A stretch of DNA of 53,284 bases from Alphaproteobacteria bacterium (GTDB lineage Bacteria > Pseudomonadota > Alphaproteobacteria > Rs-D84). Where the stretch lies: NCBI GenBank assembly GCA_017630405.1, contig JAGBVH010000019.1:1-53284 (forward strand), written 5' to 3'. The notes below the pieces were generated by a model that made no database searches, was not told where the DNA came from, and saw only the letters and a list, made by a program, of their open reading frames with translations. Below are positions 8,000-16,288 of the stretch, one piece after another (the stretch's first letter is position 1; every line of letters starts with the position of its first letter). Made by a program: the position numbers and the translations under genes.

Positions 8000-8058
8000 A
8001 CATCATTTTTAGTATTTTGCTTGCCCGCATGTCGGGTACGGTTCAATGTTTATAAACT
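7988..8058 (+). promoter_or_regulatory. Candidate attenuator: long inverted repeat in the ABC ATPase leader
   Basis: GTTTATAAAC occurs twice (7992-8001 and 8048-8057). The arms extend to AGTcGTTTATAAACAT and ATGTTTATAAACT, so they can pair across about 46 nt. An inner hairpin, CCCG/CGGG (8024-8027, 8033-8036), sits between them. The second arm ends 1 nt before the AAAGG ribosome site at 8059-8063. Confidence 0.5.
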
Positions 8059-8071
8059 AAAGGTTTTATTT

Positions 8072-8521
8072 ATGAAATCCATATCTTTATTAAATGTCAG
8101 TTTTGCGTATTCTGGTTGTGACGATTTGTTTCACGACCTGTCGATTGCGTTCCACGATACAGGTACGGTTGCGATAGTGGGCGATAACGGCTGTGGTAAA
8201 AGCACGCTTTTAAAATTGCTGGCCGGTCAATTGTCGGCGGATTCGGGGCGTGTAATCAGTAATGCAGTTGTTGAATACTTGCCACAAATGACACCGCATG
8301 GTGACAAAAGTGGTGGACAGCACCAGATGGTCGAACTGATGCGTGTATTAAACAGTAATGCCAACATTGTTCTTTTAGACGAGCCGACAAATAGCCTTGA
8401 TATAAAAAGCACAGCGATTTTAGAATCTGCGCTGGCCCAATATCAAGGGGCGATATTACTGGTGTCACATGACAATGATTTTGTTAAAAATGTAAATATG
8501 AACAAGTTCATCGCGCTATAA
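8072..8521 (+). CDS. Minimal ABC ATP-binding protein, ABC-F-like
   Basis: A 149-residue single nucleotide-binding domain with Walker A GDNGCGKST (about residues 37-45), a Q-loop region EYLPQ (about 70), the signature KSGGQ directly before the Walker B block IVLLDEPTNSLD (about 98-109) and a switch His in VSHD (about 131). The DEPTNSLD form is typical of ABC-F proteins, but those have two domains and about 500 or more residues. Here the helical subdomain is shortened and there is no second domain or membrane partner nearby. The ATG at 8072 follows AAAGG by 8 nt. It may act as a homodimer on ribosomes or as a transporter subunit; both are speculation. Confidence 0.7.
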   Translation: MKSISLLNVSFAYSGCDDLFHDLSIAFHDTGTVAIVGDNGCGKSTLLKLLAGQLSADSGRVISNAVVEYLPQMTPHGDKSGGQHQMVELMRVLNSNANIVLLDEPTNSLDIKSTAILESALAQYQGAILLVSHDNDFVKNVNMNKFIAL

Positions 8522-8524
8522 AAA

Positions 8525-8548
8525 ACAAACCGCCAAATGGCGGTTTGT
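8525..8548. terminator. Bidirectional terminator
   Basis: ACAAACCGCC/GGCGGTTTGT with loop AAAT between converging genes. Confidence 0.85.
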
Positions 8549-9801
8549 TACAATTGGATATACATATTCGGATGCGACTGTAATTTTTCGATTCCTTCAT
8601 CCAGTATTTCGCGGTATTCGATGAATTTTTTCTTGTCATCTTTGCCCAGATTTGAAATCGCAGGCAGTTTTACTGTCATTGGATTTACATGCACACCGTC
8701 TTTGATAATCTCGTAGTGTAAATGCGGACCTGTTGAATATCCTGTTGAACCAACATATCCGATTGTTTGACCTTGACGTACATTTGTTCCAACATTTACG
8801 CCCTTGGCAAACTTGGACATGTGTGCATACAGTGTTTCAAAAGAACCGTTGTGGCGAATTTTTACAAAGTTCCCATGTCCGCGATTGAAACTACGTGCCA
8901 CCACGCGTCCTGCGCCAGCGGCAGGAATAGGTGTTCCGGTTGAAGCACGGAAGTCCACACCCTTGTGTGCGCGTGTATACCCCAATACGGGATGCTTGCG
9001 GTTTCTTGAAAACTTGCTTGTAATTTTTGCGTTGTTAATAGGTGTGCGTTTCAGTGATTTAATCGCGCCGTTGCCGTTTTCGTCATAGTATCCAACGGTT
9101 CCGTCCGACTTCTTAAAGCGATACATTTTTACATTACCGCGCAACGCTTCAAATGAAACGGCCAATACGCGCCCATTATCAACCTTTTTACCATCGGAAA
9201 AGTTTTCTTCGTAAAGCACAGAAAACTTCTGACCTGCGCGCACATCGCGTTCAAAGTCCATTTCAAATGCCAACAAATCATAAACTTCGATTAAGATTCC
9301 GGCTGGAATACCTGCGCGTTGTCCCGCCAGATAGAAACTGTCCCCGTCCTTGATTTCGCCACTGCGATGAACGGCGCGTCTGTCGCGTTCAATATCAATT
9401 GTTTTACAATCCCATGAACCGTCAGTACATGTCAGTTCAACCTGTTTCCAAGGCGATGGAACAACCACAATCTTGGACACAGGCGCATTGTCATCTGTGC
9501 GCAAAAATTCAATCTTGTCATTATCGGCGCGAAGTGTTGTGATGCCGGCATTTGCCTTAAGAACCTTGGCGATATCATTAACATCGTTATGGCTTAGGCC
9601 CTGTGCGGTCAGCAACTGTGACAAGGTATCACCCGAAGTCACCATAACAACGGTGCGGCATTCGTCCGCAGCGCGTGAACGTGATGCGGGTGCGCGCTTG
9701 GTCACAACCAAGAAAACCGCAATCAATGTCAGCAGAATCGCCAACGCCATAACCATACGGGTAAGATTAGTAGTATTCAGAATATTTTTTGCTTTTTTCA
9801 T
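8548..9801 (-). CDS. M23 family peptidoglycan endopeptidase, membrane anchored
   Basis: A 417-residue MepM-like enzyme that should cut peptide crosslinks in murein. It has an N-terminal membrane anchor (about residues 15-36), a LysM/OapA-like region with SGDTLSQLL (about 55-63), a central beta domain, and a C-terminal LytM domain with the zinc motifs HKGVDF (about 282-287), the conserved YAHMS (about 330) and HLHYE (about 363-367). All metal ligands appear present. The start is placed at the ATG at 9801 (MKKAKN) because the 12 residues upstream overlap the divergent prmC start region and look untranslated. Acts in the periplasm during wall growth. Confidence 0.88.
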   Translation of the reverse strand: MKKAKNILNTTNLTRMVMALAILLTLIAVFLVVTKRAPASRSRAADECRTVVMVTSGDTLSQLLTAQGLSHNDVNDIAKVLKANAGITTLRADNDKIEFLRTDDNAPVSKIVVVPSPWKQVELTCTDGSWDCKTIDIERDRRAVHRSGEIKDGDSFYLAGQRAGIPAGILIEVYDLLAFEMDFERDVRAGQKFSVLYEENFSDGKKVDNGRVLAVSFEALRGNVKMYRFKKSDGTVGYYDENGNGAIKSLKRTPINNAKITSKFSRNRKHPVLGYTRAHKGVDFRASTGTPIPAAGAGRVVARSFNRGHGNFVKIRHNGSFETLYAHMSKFAKGVNVGTNVRQGQTIGYVGSTGYSTGPHLHYEIIKDGVHVNPMTVKLPAISNLGKDDKKKFIEYREILDEGIEKLQSHPNMYIQL

Positions 9802-9822
9802 AGCACCGATTATAATGGCTTT

Positions 9823-10593
9823 ATGAAAATAAATCAAGCATTCACAATCTTACAACAGGCGGGCGGCATACGTGCGGCGCGTGTTATTACTGAAAATACT
9901 AGGAATTTAAGTTGGCTGCGCGTAAAAAAAATTGCGCGCCAATTGCGCCGTGGTGTGCCTGTGGCAAAAATCATTGGCGAAAAATGGTTTTATGGACTTA
10001 GGTTCTGCACCAACAAGCACACTTTGGACCCACGGCCCGATACAGAAACACTTGTTTCGGCTGTGATTTCTGATTGTGGGGCGGGGTACGCGCCACGCAT
10101 TTTGGATTTGGGAACGGGTACGGGCTGTATCATTATATCGCTGGTCAAAAATATTGCCGGCGCAATGGGCACGGGCGTGGACCGTTCTTGGCGGGCCTTG
10201 CGGGTTGCACGCCGAAACACTAAAACGCATAAATTGGACGACCGAATCAAAATGTTTCGCGCGCGCTTTGACAGGGCGGGCGATATGGACGGTCTGTATG
10301 ATATCATCGTTTCAAACCCACCATATATTGCGCGCGGGGATTCGCGTGTGGATGCGGGCGCACAGCATGACCCAGATATGGCATTATATGCAGCCAATGA
10401 CGGTTTGGCGGCGTATCAGGCAATTGCCGAAAATGCCACCGCATGGATTAAGCAGGGCGGGCGGATATACCTTGAAATAGGGGTGGGGCAGGGTGACTAT
10501 GTCCGCCGTATTTTCGAGCGCGCGGGCTGGACCTATGACCGTTGCGAGTCTGATTTGGCCGGCTTGATACGCGTGCTGGTATTTACCTATTAA
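9823..10593 (+). CDS. prmC: Release factor glutamine methyltransferase
   Basis: Methylates the GGQ glutamine of peptide chain release factors. The 256-residue protein carries the PrmC hallmark PRPDTE near residue 67, motif I LDLGTGTGC near residue 92 and the NPPY catalytic motif near residue 164, which binds the target Gln side chain. Length is slightly short because the N-terminal helical domain is reduced. It is divergent from the M23 gene with a very small shared upstream region. Base composition is somewhat more GC-rich (many GCGC words) than its neighbours. Confidence 0.93.
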   Translation: MKINQAFTILQQAGGIRAARVITENTRNLSWLRVKKIARQLRRGVPVAKIIGEKWFYGLRFCTNKHTLDPRPDTETLVSAVISDCGAGYAPRILDLGTGTGCIIISLVKNIAGAMGTGVDRSWRALRVARRNTKTHKLDDRIKMFRARFDRAGDMDGLYDIIVSNPPYIARGDSRVDAGAQHDPDMALYAANDGLAAYQAIAENATAWIKQGGRIYLEIGVGQGDYVRRIFERAGWTYDRCESDLAGLIRVLVFTY

Positions 10594-10672
10594 AAACTTG
10601 GATTTTGTTCCTGATGAAAACATAAGTGTCATATGCCATAAATGACAGGGCCCAATATATTACAAAAAACAC

Positions 10673-10700
10673 TTGACAAAGCAAATATTTGTATTATATT
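10673..10700 (+). promoter_or_regulatory. Strong sigma70 promoter for the Cys-rich peptide
   Basis: Perfect TTGACA (10673-10678), 16-bp spacer, TATATT (10695-10700), embedded in AT-rich DNA. Confidence 0.8.
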
Positions 10701-10732
10701 AGGCGACAGTAATAGAAAACAAAGGATACAAA

Positions 10733-10960
10733 ATGTTTATTGCAAGTGAATTTTACAGCATGGGTGGCTATATCAGTCCAGCCTTGACTGAAAAGAAAGA
10801 AGAAAAAGCAGCTGAATTGGTTGTTGTTCCAGAAACAGCATTGGTTCCAGTTGTAAAATCAGCACAGGCGACAATCTGTAATGGTTGTACATATTCATCT
10901 ATTGTTGGTTGTGTATATCCATGTGGTGGCTGTGTTGCGTTGGGCAAAGGCTGCCGTTAA
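10733..10960 (+). CDS. 75-residue peptide with Cys-rich C-terminus, unknown; possible RiPP precursor
   Basis: The N-terminal 45 residues are a leader-like segment with a charged helix (TEKKEEKAAEL) and then hydrophobic Val/Pro. The last 27 residues hold all six Cys (49, 52, 60, 64, 67, 74) in a Gly-rich context containing CNGC and CGGC. Expression signals are excellent: a near-consensus promoter, AAAGGA 6 nt before the ATG and a good terminator. The acidic leader plus Cys/Gly-rich core resembles ribosomal peptide precursors, but no maturase or exporter lies next to it. A small metal-binding protein is the main alternative. It is monocistronic. Confidence 0.7.
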   Translation: MFIASEFYSMGGYISPALTEKKEEKAAELVVVPETALVPVVKSAQATICNGCTYSSIVGCVYPCGGCVALGKGCR

Positions 10961-11000
10961 TCAAAGACAAGTTTGTTTTTGTTGTTTAAAACTCCCTGTG

Positions 11001-11024
11001 AATCCCCCAGTCCCTTGGGGGATT
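11001..11024 (+). terminator. Intrinsic terminator after the Cys-rich peptide
   Basis: AATCCCCC/GGGGGATT with an 8-nt loop followed by seven T. Confidence 0.85.
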
Positions 11025-11064
11025 TTTTTGTTCAAATTCTATGATACGCAACACAAATTCAGAA

Positions 11065-11160
11065 GGATTGTAAATTCCCATATGCGCTGTCGCTTTACAG
11101 GGCCCTTTCGCCTACGGCTCGAACCCCGGGGTTCGAATATCCATGTTGCACATGGGTTAA
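11065..11160 (-). repeat. tRNA-adjacent repeat, copy B (3' of tRNA-Arg)
   Basis: Homologous to 4855-4913, which is 3' of tRNA-Ser. It contains a perfect 16-bp palindrome CGAACCCCGGGGTTCG (11120-11135), next to a T-arm-like GGTTCGA. It follows the tRNA-Arg terminator hairpin (about 11162-11189) on the minus strand. No open frame of note. Confidence 0.55.
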
Positions 11161-11161
11161 C

Positions 11162-11189
11162 AAAAAATGCCGCACAAGGCGACATTTTC
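11162..11189 (-). terminator. tRNA-Arg terminator
   Basis: On the minus strand AAAATGTCGCC pairs with the GCGGCATTTT arm around loop TTGT, followed by a T run. Confidence 0.6.
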
Positions 11190-11198
11190 TATTAAATC

Positions 11199-11275
11199 TG
11201 GCGCATCCAGAAGGATTCGAACCCTCAGTCTTCTGATCCGTAGTCAGATGCTTTATCCAGTTAAGCTATGGATGC
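11199..11275 (-). tRNA. tRNA-Arg (ACG)
   Basis: Acceptor arms GCATCCA/TGGATGC, T arm GGTTCGAATCC, anticodon loop CTACGGA reading ACG, encoded CCA at 11199-11201. Confidence 0.95.
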
Positions 11276-11338
11276 AACGGATTGTTATTTTATATCATTT
11301 TATTACAAATGCAAGAAAAAATAACATTTTTTTTAATT

Positions 11339-11920
11339 TTATTTAACTTTAGTTTTTATGCCATGATACAGCTGGTTAAAGTGCTGGCGGCATACAGATT
11401 TATAATTGCTGTCCCCAAGGGCCAGTTGCTCGCCCGCCCGCACAACCTTGCCTTGTGCGTCAAATCGCAAATGATGCGTGGCCAGTTCCATACAGCCGTT
11501 AATCTGGCAACTGGATTCGTGCAGGTGCATTTCCGCCCCAACTTCGATAAGGCGGCGTGATGCTGGAAACATTTCTTCATTGCTGTCCACAACCAGCCCA
11601 TAGCACATAACCGTTTTGTCCAGCACATCCGCACAGTGTACCAGTTTGTCGATATCGCTTGGCGCAAAGAATTGAACTTCGTCAACCAATATCACCTTGG
11701 TTTCTGGTTTAGGTGTATAGTTGGTCAGGTTTGGCATCGCCATTGCCGGTGTTTCTATCCCAAGGCGTGATTTCACATTGTCGTTACCAAATCGCGTATC
11801 AAATGCTGGCTTGATAACTTCGATATCAATACCATTTTGTCTGTAATTATACGCGTTCACAATCAATAATGCGGATTTAGAGCTGCTCATCGCCCCGTAA
11901 TGAAAATGTAATGTCGCCAT
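11339..11920 (-). CDS. tdk: Thymidine kinase
   Basis: Phosphorylates thymidine with ATP for salvage into dTTP. The 193-residue protein is of the type II family, with the P-loop as GAMSSSKSA (about residues 9-17; the usual form is GPMFSGKT), the Walker B-like DEVQFF (about 80-85) and a C-terminal zinc ribbon with CQINGC near 138 and a later Cys near 181. AAAGGAA lies 7 nt before the start. The Gly of the P-loop GK is replaced by Ser (SSK), a known variant in many bacterial TKs. Monocistronic. Confidence 0.93.
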   Translation of the reverse strand: MATLHFHYGAMSSSKSALLIVNAYNYRQNGIDIEVIKPAFDTRFGNDNVKSRLGIETPAMAMPNLTNYTPKPETKVILVDEVQFFAPSDIDKLVHCADVLDKTVMCYGLVVDSNEEMFPASRRLIEVGAEMHLHESSCQINGCMELATHHLRFDAQGKVVRAGEQLALGDSNYKSVCRQHFNQLYHGIKTKVK

Positions 11921-12002
11921 GGTTTAAATTCCTTTCTGTTCGCGGGGCATTATAAACATAAAAAGATAAAACAAAAGAACATTTTTTTCTGGTTGTACTT
12001 TG

Positions 12003-12011
12003 TGATATAAT
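12003..12011 (+). promoter_or_regulatory. Extended -10 promoter, leaderless M23 gene
   Basis: TGATATAAT with no good -35. The -10 hexamer ends at 12011, so transcription should begin at about 12018, immediately at the ATG (12019). Confidence 0.6.
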
Positions 12012-12018
12012 ACAGCGT

Positions 12019-13278
12019 ATGAAAACATCCAAGGCCGTATTTTTATCATTTATTGTTGGTGCTGCATTCTGTGGAATGGACAGCGTGGCCAAAAGCCTGA
12101 TTACAATTCAGGAATTTCCAGAAACATATGCGGATGCGTCTTTTGCGCAAAGAATTGAAAATGAAACGGCCGGATATGATGAATGGGATTCTGTGTATGA
12201 TGAAAATGGAAATTGTATATCCAACTGTGCATATTACGGAATAACATTACAGGAAGAATTGGATATGATGGCTGATGCGGGTGCGCAATTGGCCGATGAC
12301 CTTGCTGCCGAAGAACAACGCGGTGGTGCCAGCAGTGGTGCTGGTACTGGTGGTTCTGGAACCATCCCTGGTTCTAGTGCTGGTGCCGGAGGCGGTACAG
12401 GTGGGACCGGTACTGGGGCTGGTGGTGCAGGGGTTGTCCTTGGTTCTGGCGGTGGTACTGGTGGTTCTGGGACCATCCCTGGTTCTAGTGCTGGTGCCGG
12501 AGGCGGTGCAGGTGGAACCGGTTCTGCCCCTGGCGCTGGTGGTGCAGGGGTTGTCCCTAGCGCTGGCATTGATGCTGGTTCTGATGGTACATATACGTGT
12601 AAAACAGGTAAGTATTCAGAATATGCTAATGGAAGTGGTTTTATCTCGCCACTTGATAGAGATTTAGTGGTCACCAGTGTGGTGGGGCTTCGTAAGGTCA
12701 CTGGTGGTTCACGCGTTCACAGGGGTATAGATTTACGTGCGCAAAAGGGAACACCGCTATATGCTGCTTTTCAGGGTGAAGTTGTTCATGCCGACTGGTC
12801 AGCTAAAGGTGCGGGTGGCGGTCAGTATGTAAAAATTAAGCATAAAATTAATGGCAGGACATATTATACATTTTACATGCATATGAACGAAATCAAGGTT
12901 GCAAAGGGCGACCGCATCGCCAAAGGTTGCTTTATCGGATATTCGGGACGTTCTGGTAACAATGGAATTAATTCAACCAGCCCACATTTGCACTATGAAA
13001 TCAGAACCATCAACGATATCGCGATTGATCCGCTGGGGTCATGTATTGTGAAAGAAACGCCAAATTTGGTGCCAAGAGAGTTAGCTGGATTAGATAAAAA
13101 AAGTAAAAAGAGATTTGAATCCCTTCAATCGGGTAATGCTATTCATACAGGTAAAAACTTTTTGTCGCGCCCTTACTGTCTGCGCAAATGGCAGACAAGT
13201 CCTGTTGTAAAGGCCTGCGCCTACGGGAATATAAATGTTTTTCAGTGTTTTCCTGGTTCGTCTGGGTGGTGTCCATAA
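12019..13278 (+). CDS. Secreted M23 family peptidase with Gly-rich tandem repeat linker
   Basis: A 419-residue exported protein. Residues 1-24 form a signal peptide, an acidic segment follows, then a low-complexity Gly/Ala/Ser/Thr linker (about 100-192) made of two 37-residue units beginning GTIPGSSAGAGGG. The LytM domain (about 210-350) has HRGIDLR, a YMHMN strand and HLHYE, the expected zinc ligands. A Cys-containing C-terminal tail is unusual. The linker repeat is visible in DNA as a 111-bp direct duplication (12361 and 12472). It has no ribosome site and a promoter abutting the ATG. A periplasmic or surface murein endopeptidase is the likely role. Confidence 0.82.
   Translation: MKTSKAVFLSFIVGAAFCGMDSVAKSLITIQEFPETYADASFAQRIENETAGYDEWDSVYDENGNCISNCAYYGITLQEELDMMADAGAQLADDLAAEEQRGGASSGAGTGGSGTIPGSSAGAGGGTGGTGTGAGGAGVVLGSGGGTGGSGTIPGSSAGAGGGAGGTGSAPGAGGAGVVPSAGIDAGSDGTYTCKTGKYSEYANGSGFISPLDRDLVVTSVVGLRKVTGGSRVHRGIDLRAQKGTPLYAAFQGEVVHADWSAKGAGGGQYVKIKHKINGRTYYTFYMHMNEIKVAKGDRIAKGCFIGYSGRSGNNGINSTSPHLHYEIRTINDIAIDPLGSCIVKETPNLVPRELAGLDKKSKKRFESLQSGNAIHTGKNFLSRPYCLRKWQTSPVVKACAYGNINVFQCFPGSSGWCP
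12346..12567 (+). repeat. 111-bp tandem duplication coding the Gly-rich linker
   Basis: ACCATCCCTGG recurs at 12361 and 12472 and the surrounding 111-bp units are nearly identical; the shift keeps frame (37 codons). Confidence 0.75.
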
Positions 13279-13280
13279 GA

Positions 13281-13652
13281 TTAAGCAATCTTTTTCTTAA
13301 ACTTAACGGAAAAACTGCCATTGTTAATTGGATGAAATTCGACAATATATGGGCTAAGCACACTTTCGCGCGCCCATTGTTGAAATTTTATTTTAAGTAT
13401 TCCGCTGGCACCTGTAATAATTGTTGCGGTGCGCGTACCTGATTGCGCCAACGACATAATCGCGCCCCATGCCATTTCTTCGGTCATCTGGTGCAGGTCC
13501 AACGTCGCGTGCTTTGGTGCGGGCATATCTGGTGCGGGGATACGGGTGGACAGTTTAAGTTCACTGCGCACCGCATGTCGCACATTATTATATTGGGGAT
13601 GAAACTCATCCCCAATCATATTGTCAATATCAGCATCGGACAGTTGTTTCAT
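13281..13652 (-). CDS. Smr domain protein
   Basis: A 123-residue protein whose C-terminal 80 residues fit the small MutS-related (Smr) domain: LDLHQMTEEMAW (the usual LDLHG with Gln for Gly), then a strand with IITGASG, and a terminal region with W and ENHP-like FHPINNGS. Smr domains nick or bind nucleic acid and work in recombination or ribosome rescue. The N-terminal 45 residues look like the linker seen in alphaproteobacterial YdaL/SmrA-type proteins. It is transcribed with the coiled-coil gene upstream, with only 2 nt between them. Confidence 0.8.
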   Translation of the reverse strand: MKQLSDADIDNMIGDEFHPQYNNVRHAVRSELKLSTRIPAPDMPAPKHATLDLHQMTEEMAWGAIMSLAQSGTRTATIITGASGILKIKFQQWARESVLSPYIVEFHPINNGSFSVKFKKKIA

Positions 13653-13654
13653 CT

Positions 13655-14209
13655 TTAATATTCTTTAAGTTTCTTTAACTGTTCCTTATAAATTTCCATC
13701 GTTTTTATCAGATTTTCCTGCTGTAATACATATGTGTCATAGTCCTGACGGGCCTGTTCGCGCACATCTTCATCCAGCGTTTCATTATCCATATTAATCA
13801 TTTCTGTATCCATGTTGCCGTCAATTTTGGCCAGTTCATTGCGCAGTTTATTGATGGCCCGTTGTAATTCATCAATTTTATCCCCACGAACTGCGCTGAC
13901 ATATGTTTCTTTAAATTTTGGATAGTGTGCCAAATCTTCGCGTGCTTTATCTGCGGCGCGTTTCTTGTTATGTACAGCGGCCAATTGTGATTCATAGTCT
14001 GCTATATCGTGTTCCGCATCTCGGACGGATTCGCGGTCATAAGCATTGTTTTCAACATATTTTTGCAGACTTTGTATCTGTCTTTCCAAAAGTGGCGCTT
14101 CCTCTTTGGCGGCCTGACCACGCTGGACAGTCTCTTCCAGTTTGCGTGCTTTGTTGTCCGCCAATGATTTCAAGATATCAAAAACCTCTGCTTTAACTTT
14201 TTTTGCCAT
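13655..14209 (-). CDS. Coiled-coil protein, unknown function
   Basis: 184 residues, almost entirely helical heptad-like sequence with high Lys/Glu/Asp/Gln content (for example residues 20-100 and 110-180) and no membrane or signal segment. I do not recognise a family. It is the first gene of a two-gene unit with the Smr protein. The start follows GGAGTCG about 7 nt upstream. Confidence 0.65.
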   Translation of the reverse strand: MAKKVKAEVFDILKSLADNKARKLEETVQRGQAAKEEAPLLERQIQSLQKYVENNAYDRESVRDAEHDIADYESQLAAVHNKKRAADKAREDLAHYPKFKETYVSAVRGDKIDELQRAINKLRNELAKIDGNMDTEMINMDNETLDEDVREQARQDYDTYVLQQENLIKTMEIYKEQLKKLKEY

Positions 14210-14310
14210 TTTTTTCGACTCCTTCGTGTGCCCACCACACCTTATTATATATAGTGTATATCGTGCGCATTGTCAATTGCTGCGACATCATATCATATGA
14301 TGTAAAAAAA

Positions 14311-14331
14311 AAATCCCCGCTCGGGGGATTT
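14311..14331 (-). terminator. Terminator of the acyl-CoA ligase gene
   Basis: AAATCCCC/GGGGATTT hairpin flanked by A and T runs on both sides, just after the minus-strand stop at 14335. Confidence 0.8.
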
Positions 14332-14334
14332 TTT

Positions 14335-15927
14335 TTATTCACCTGCGCGGGTGAACGCACCATGGTTCAACATGTCGCGAACCGCAAAGTGCTTTACCTT
14401 TTTCGCAGATGTAGAAGGCAGCTCTTCTTCGGTAATCGCAAAATGGCGAACCCACTTGTATTGCGCAATCATCATATTTGATTTTTTTACCAGTAATCCA
14501 ACCTGATCGATTGTTGTTCCTGGTTTAACCTGAAATACAGCAAAAGGAACGATCTTGTCCTTGATGACATATTCAAATACCGCGGCATTTAAAATCTCGT
14601 CATTTTGCATATACAGGTCTTCCAGTTCGTCTGGATATACATTTTTACCGCTGTCCAAAACGATAACTTGTTTTTGGCGACCCTTTACTTCCAGACGGCC
14701 AAACTTATCCAGTCGGCCCACATCGCCTGTCTTGAACCAGCCATCTTCGAACGCTTCGGCATTTGCGTCATCGTTGTCGATATAGCCCGGCATAACCATA
14801 TTGCCACGAACCCAGATTTCGCCAATACCATGCTTGTCTGGATTATGGATTTGAATATCATTACCCAACAGTGGCCCCGCATAGTACATAGAACCATTTG
14901 GTCTGCGGAACGCAAAGTTAAAGTTTGCAGGTCCCGTTGTCTCGGTCAATCCATAGCAGTCGCCCACAACAAATCCCATGCTTTCATAGAATTTGCGAAT
15001 AGATGGTTTTAATGTTGCACCGGCTGATACCAATACCTTGGTGTTGCCACCGAACGCATCGTGTACAGGCTTGGTCACTTTATTAACCAACGCGCCCAGA
15101 CCAATTGCGCGTAAAATCTTGCGCATGGATACGATAACACGCATCAGTGTCCAAACATGCTTTTCCTTGGCGGAATCCACAATCTTTTTATAGAACACTT
15201 CCCAAATGCGCGGCACAGCAGGTATAACTTCTGGCTTATATTGCTTAAAGTCCTTGATAAATTCTTGTGGCTTTAACACAGGTTGCAGCAACAGTTTACC
15301 CTGCAGGGTGATTGGCACAATGATGTTAATCACAACCCCGTAAATATGATACAGTGGCAGGAAACCATAGAAAGTGTACCCTGGTAAAATCACAGGTTTG
15401 TAAAATTGTGCACCGTCGCACAAAGACAACAGGTTGTTGTGTGTGATACCCACGACCTTTGGGTTTCCAGTCGAGCCCGAAGTAAACGACAACTGTGCGA
15501 TGTCGCTGCGTTCAGTTTCGGCCATTACAAATTCATTTTCATCTGTGTCGTCGATATTTTCGATATCGAACATTTCAGATGGCGCATCTTCGATAAAATA
15601 GTGCTTTTGTGCCAAAGTCAATTTACAGTTTGTACGCTTCATCATATTGATATGTTCTGTCGTATTCAAACCTGTGTCCAGCATCAAAACCTGTGCACCC
15701 TGTGAAGTAATCGCAAAGTACGAACGCAAAAAGTCCGGTGTGTTTCCAGAAAGAATCGCAACCGTATCACCTTTTTTGATGCCAAAGCGTTTAGCCAACA
15801 AAACAGCACGCTGTTTCACCTTTTTTAACAAATCTGCATATGTTTCTTTTTCGCGTACAAAGAAAATACTGTCTTTGTTCCGGTTGCAAACATCCTGCAG
15901 CATTTCGTAAATATTTTTCATCATCAT
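14335..15927 (-). CDS. AMP-dependent acyl-CoA synthetase/ligase
   Basis: Activates a carboxylic acid, probably a fatty acid, as acyl-AMP and then a thioester. About 530 residues with the ANL-family core motifs: P-loop-like LSFTSGSTGNPK, the A5 motif CYGLTETTG, A7 WFKTGDVGRLDKFG, A8 KGRQKQVIVLDSGKNVYPDELE and a C-terminal catalytic Lys region SASAKKVK-like (STSAKKVKHF). All ATP-binding motifs are present. Several in-frame ATGs exist (15972, 15960, 15927); I take 15927 because MMKNIYEML is the usual N-terminal start of the family and the preceding residues are Asn/Lys-rich. The gene is monocistronic. Substrate chain length cannot be read from sequence alone. Confidence 0.88.
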   Translation of the reverse strand: MMMKNIYEMLQDVCNRNKDSIFFVREKETYADLLKKVKQRAVLLAKRFGIKKGDTVAILSGNTPDFLRSYFAITSQGAQVLMLDTGLNTTEHINMMKRTNCKLTLAQKHYFIEDAPSEMFDIENIDDTDENEFVMAETERSDIAQLSFTSGSTGNPKVVGITHNNLLSLCDGAQFYKPVILPGYTFYGFLPLYHIYGVVINIIVPITLQGKLLLQPVLKPQEFIKDFKQYKPEVIPAVPRIWEVFYKKIVDSAKEKHVWTLMRVIVSMRKILRAIGLGALVNKVTKPVHDAFGGNTKVLVSAGATLKPSIRKFYESMGFVVGDCYGLTETTGPANFNFAFRRPNGSMYYAGPLLGNDIQIHNPDKHGIGEIWVRGNMVMPGYIDNDDANAEAFEDGWFKTGDVGRLDKFGRLEVKGRQKQVIVLDSGKNVYPDELEDLYMQNDEILNAAVFEYVIKDKIVPFAVFQVKPGTTIDQVGLLVKKSNMMIAQYKWVRHFAITEEELPSTSAKKVKHFAVRDMLNHGAFTRAGE

Positions 15928-16063
15928 GACAATAATGCTCTTGTTTTTGTTAAAGTTCATCCGTATCACCATAATACGAATATGATAAATATAGACTTTT
16001 TACCTAGGAAACACAACCTAATATTGTGATTCGCTTATATAAGTTCTATCAATATATAGGCAT

Positions 16064-16114
16064 CGAATCGAAAAAATGGCTCTATATTTTGTAAAAGTGA
16101 TTTTTTTCGAATCG
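16064..16114. repeat. Imperfect 13-bp inverted repeat upstream of nrdD
   Basis: CGAATCGAAAAAA (16064-16076) and TTTTTTCGAATCG (16102-16114) pair except at the central A/T position. The intergenic region 15973-16359 holds this, the NrdR-like boxes and a TGTACACA palindrome-like word near 16140, but no gene. Confidence 0.45.
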
Positions 16115-16288
16115 TTAAAAAGTATAAAGATATGTAATTGTGTACACAAAACATCATTTAGTATCGTTTTTGTCGTTTTTTACCGATTCTGTTTTCGCGC
16201 TGTACTAGGCAGAAAATCCCCATTTCAAAAAGTAAAGTAAAAAATACATTAAAATTATCTTTTATATTATTGATAGAAAATCTTAAAA

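Noticed and set aside
12234-12701. Minus-strand ORF of 155 codons with Pro/Ala/Val repeats
   Set aside because: It is the exact antisense of the Gly-rich linker repeat of the M23 gene; no ribosome site and the repeat explains its length.
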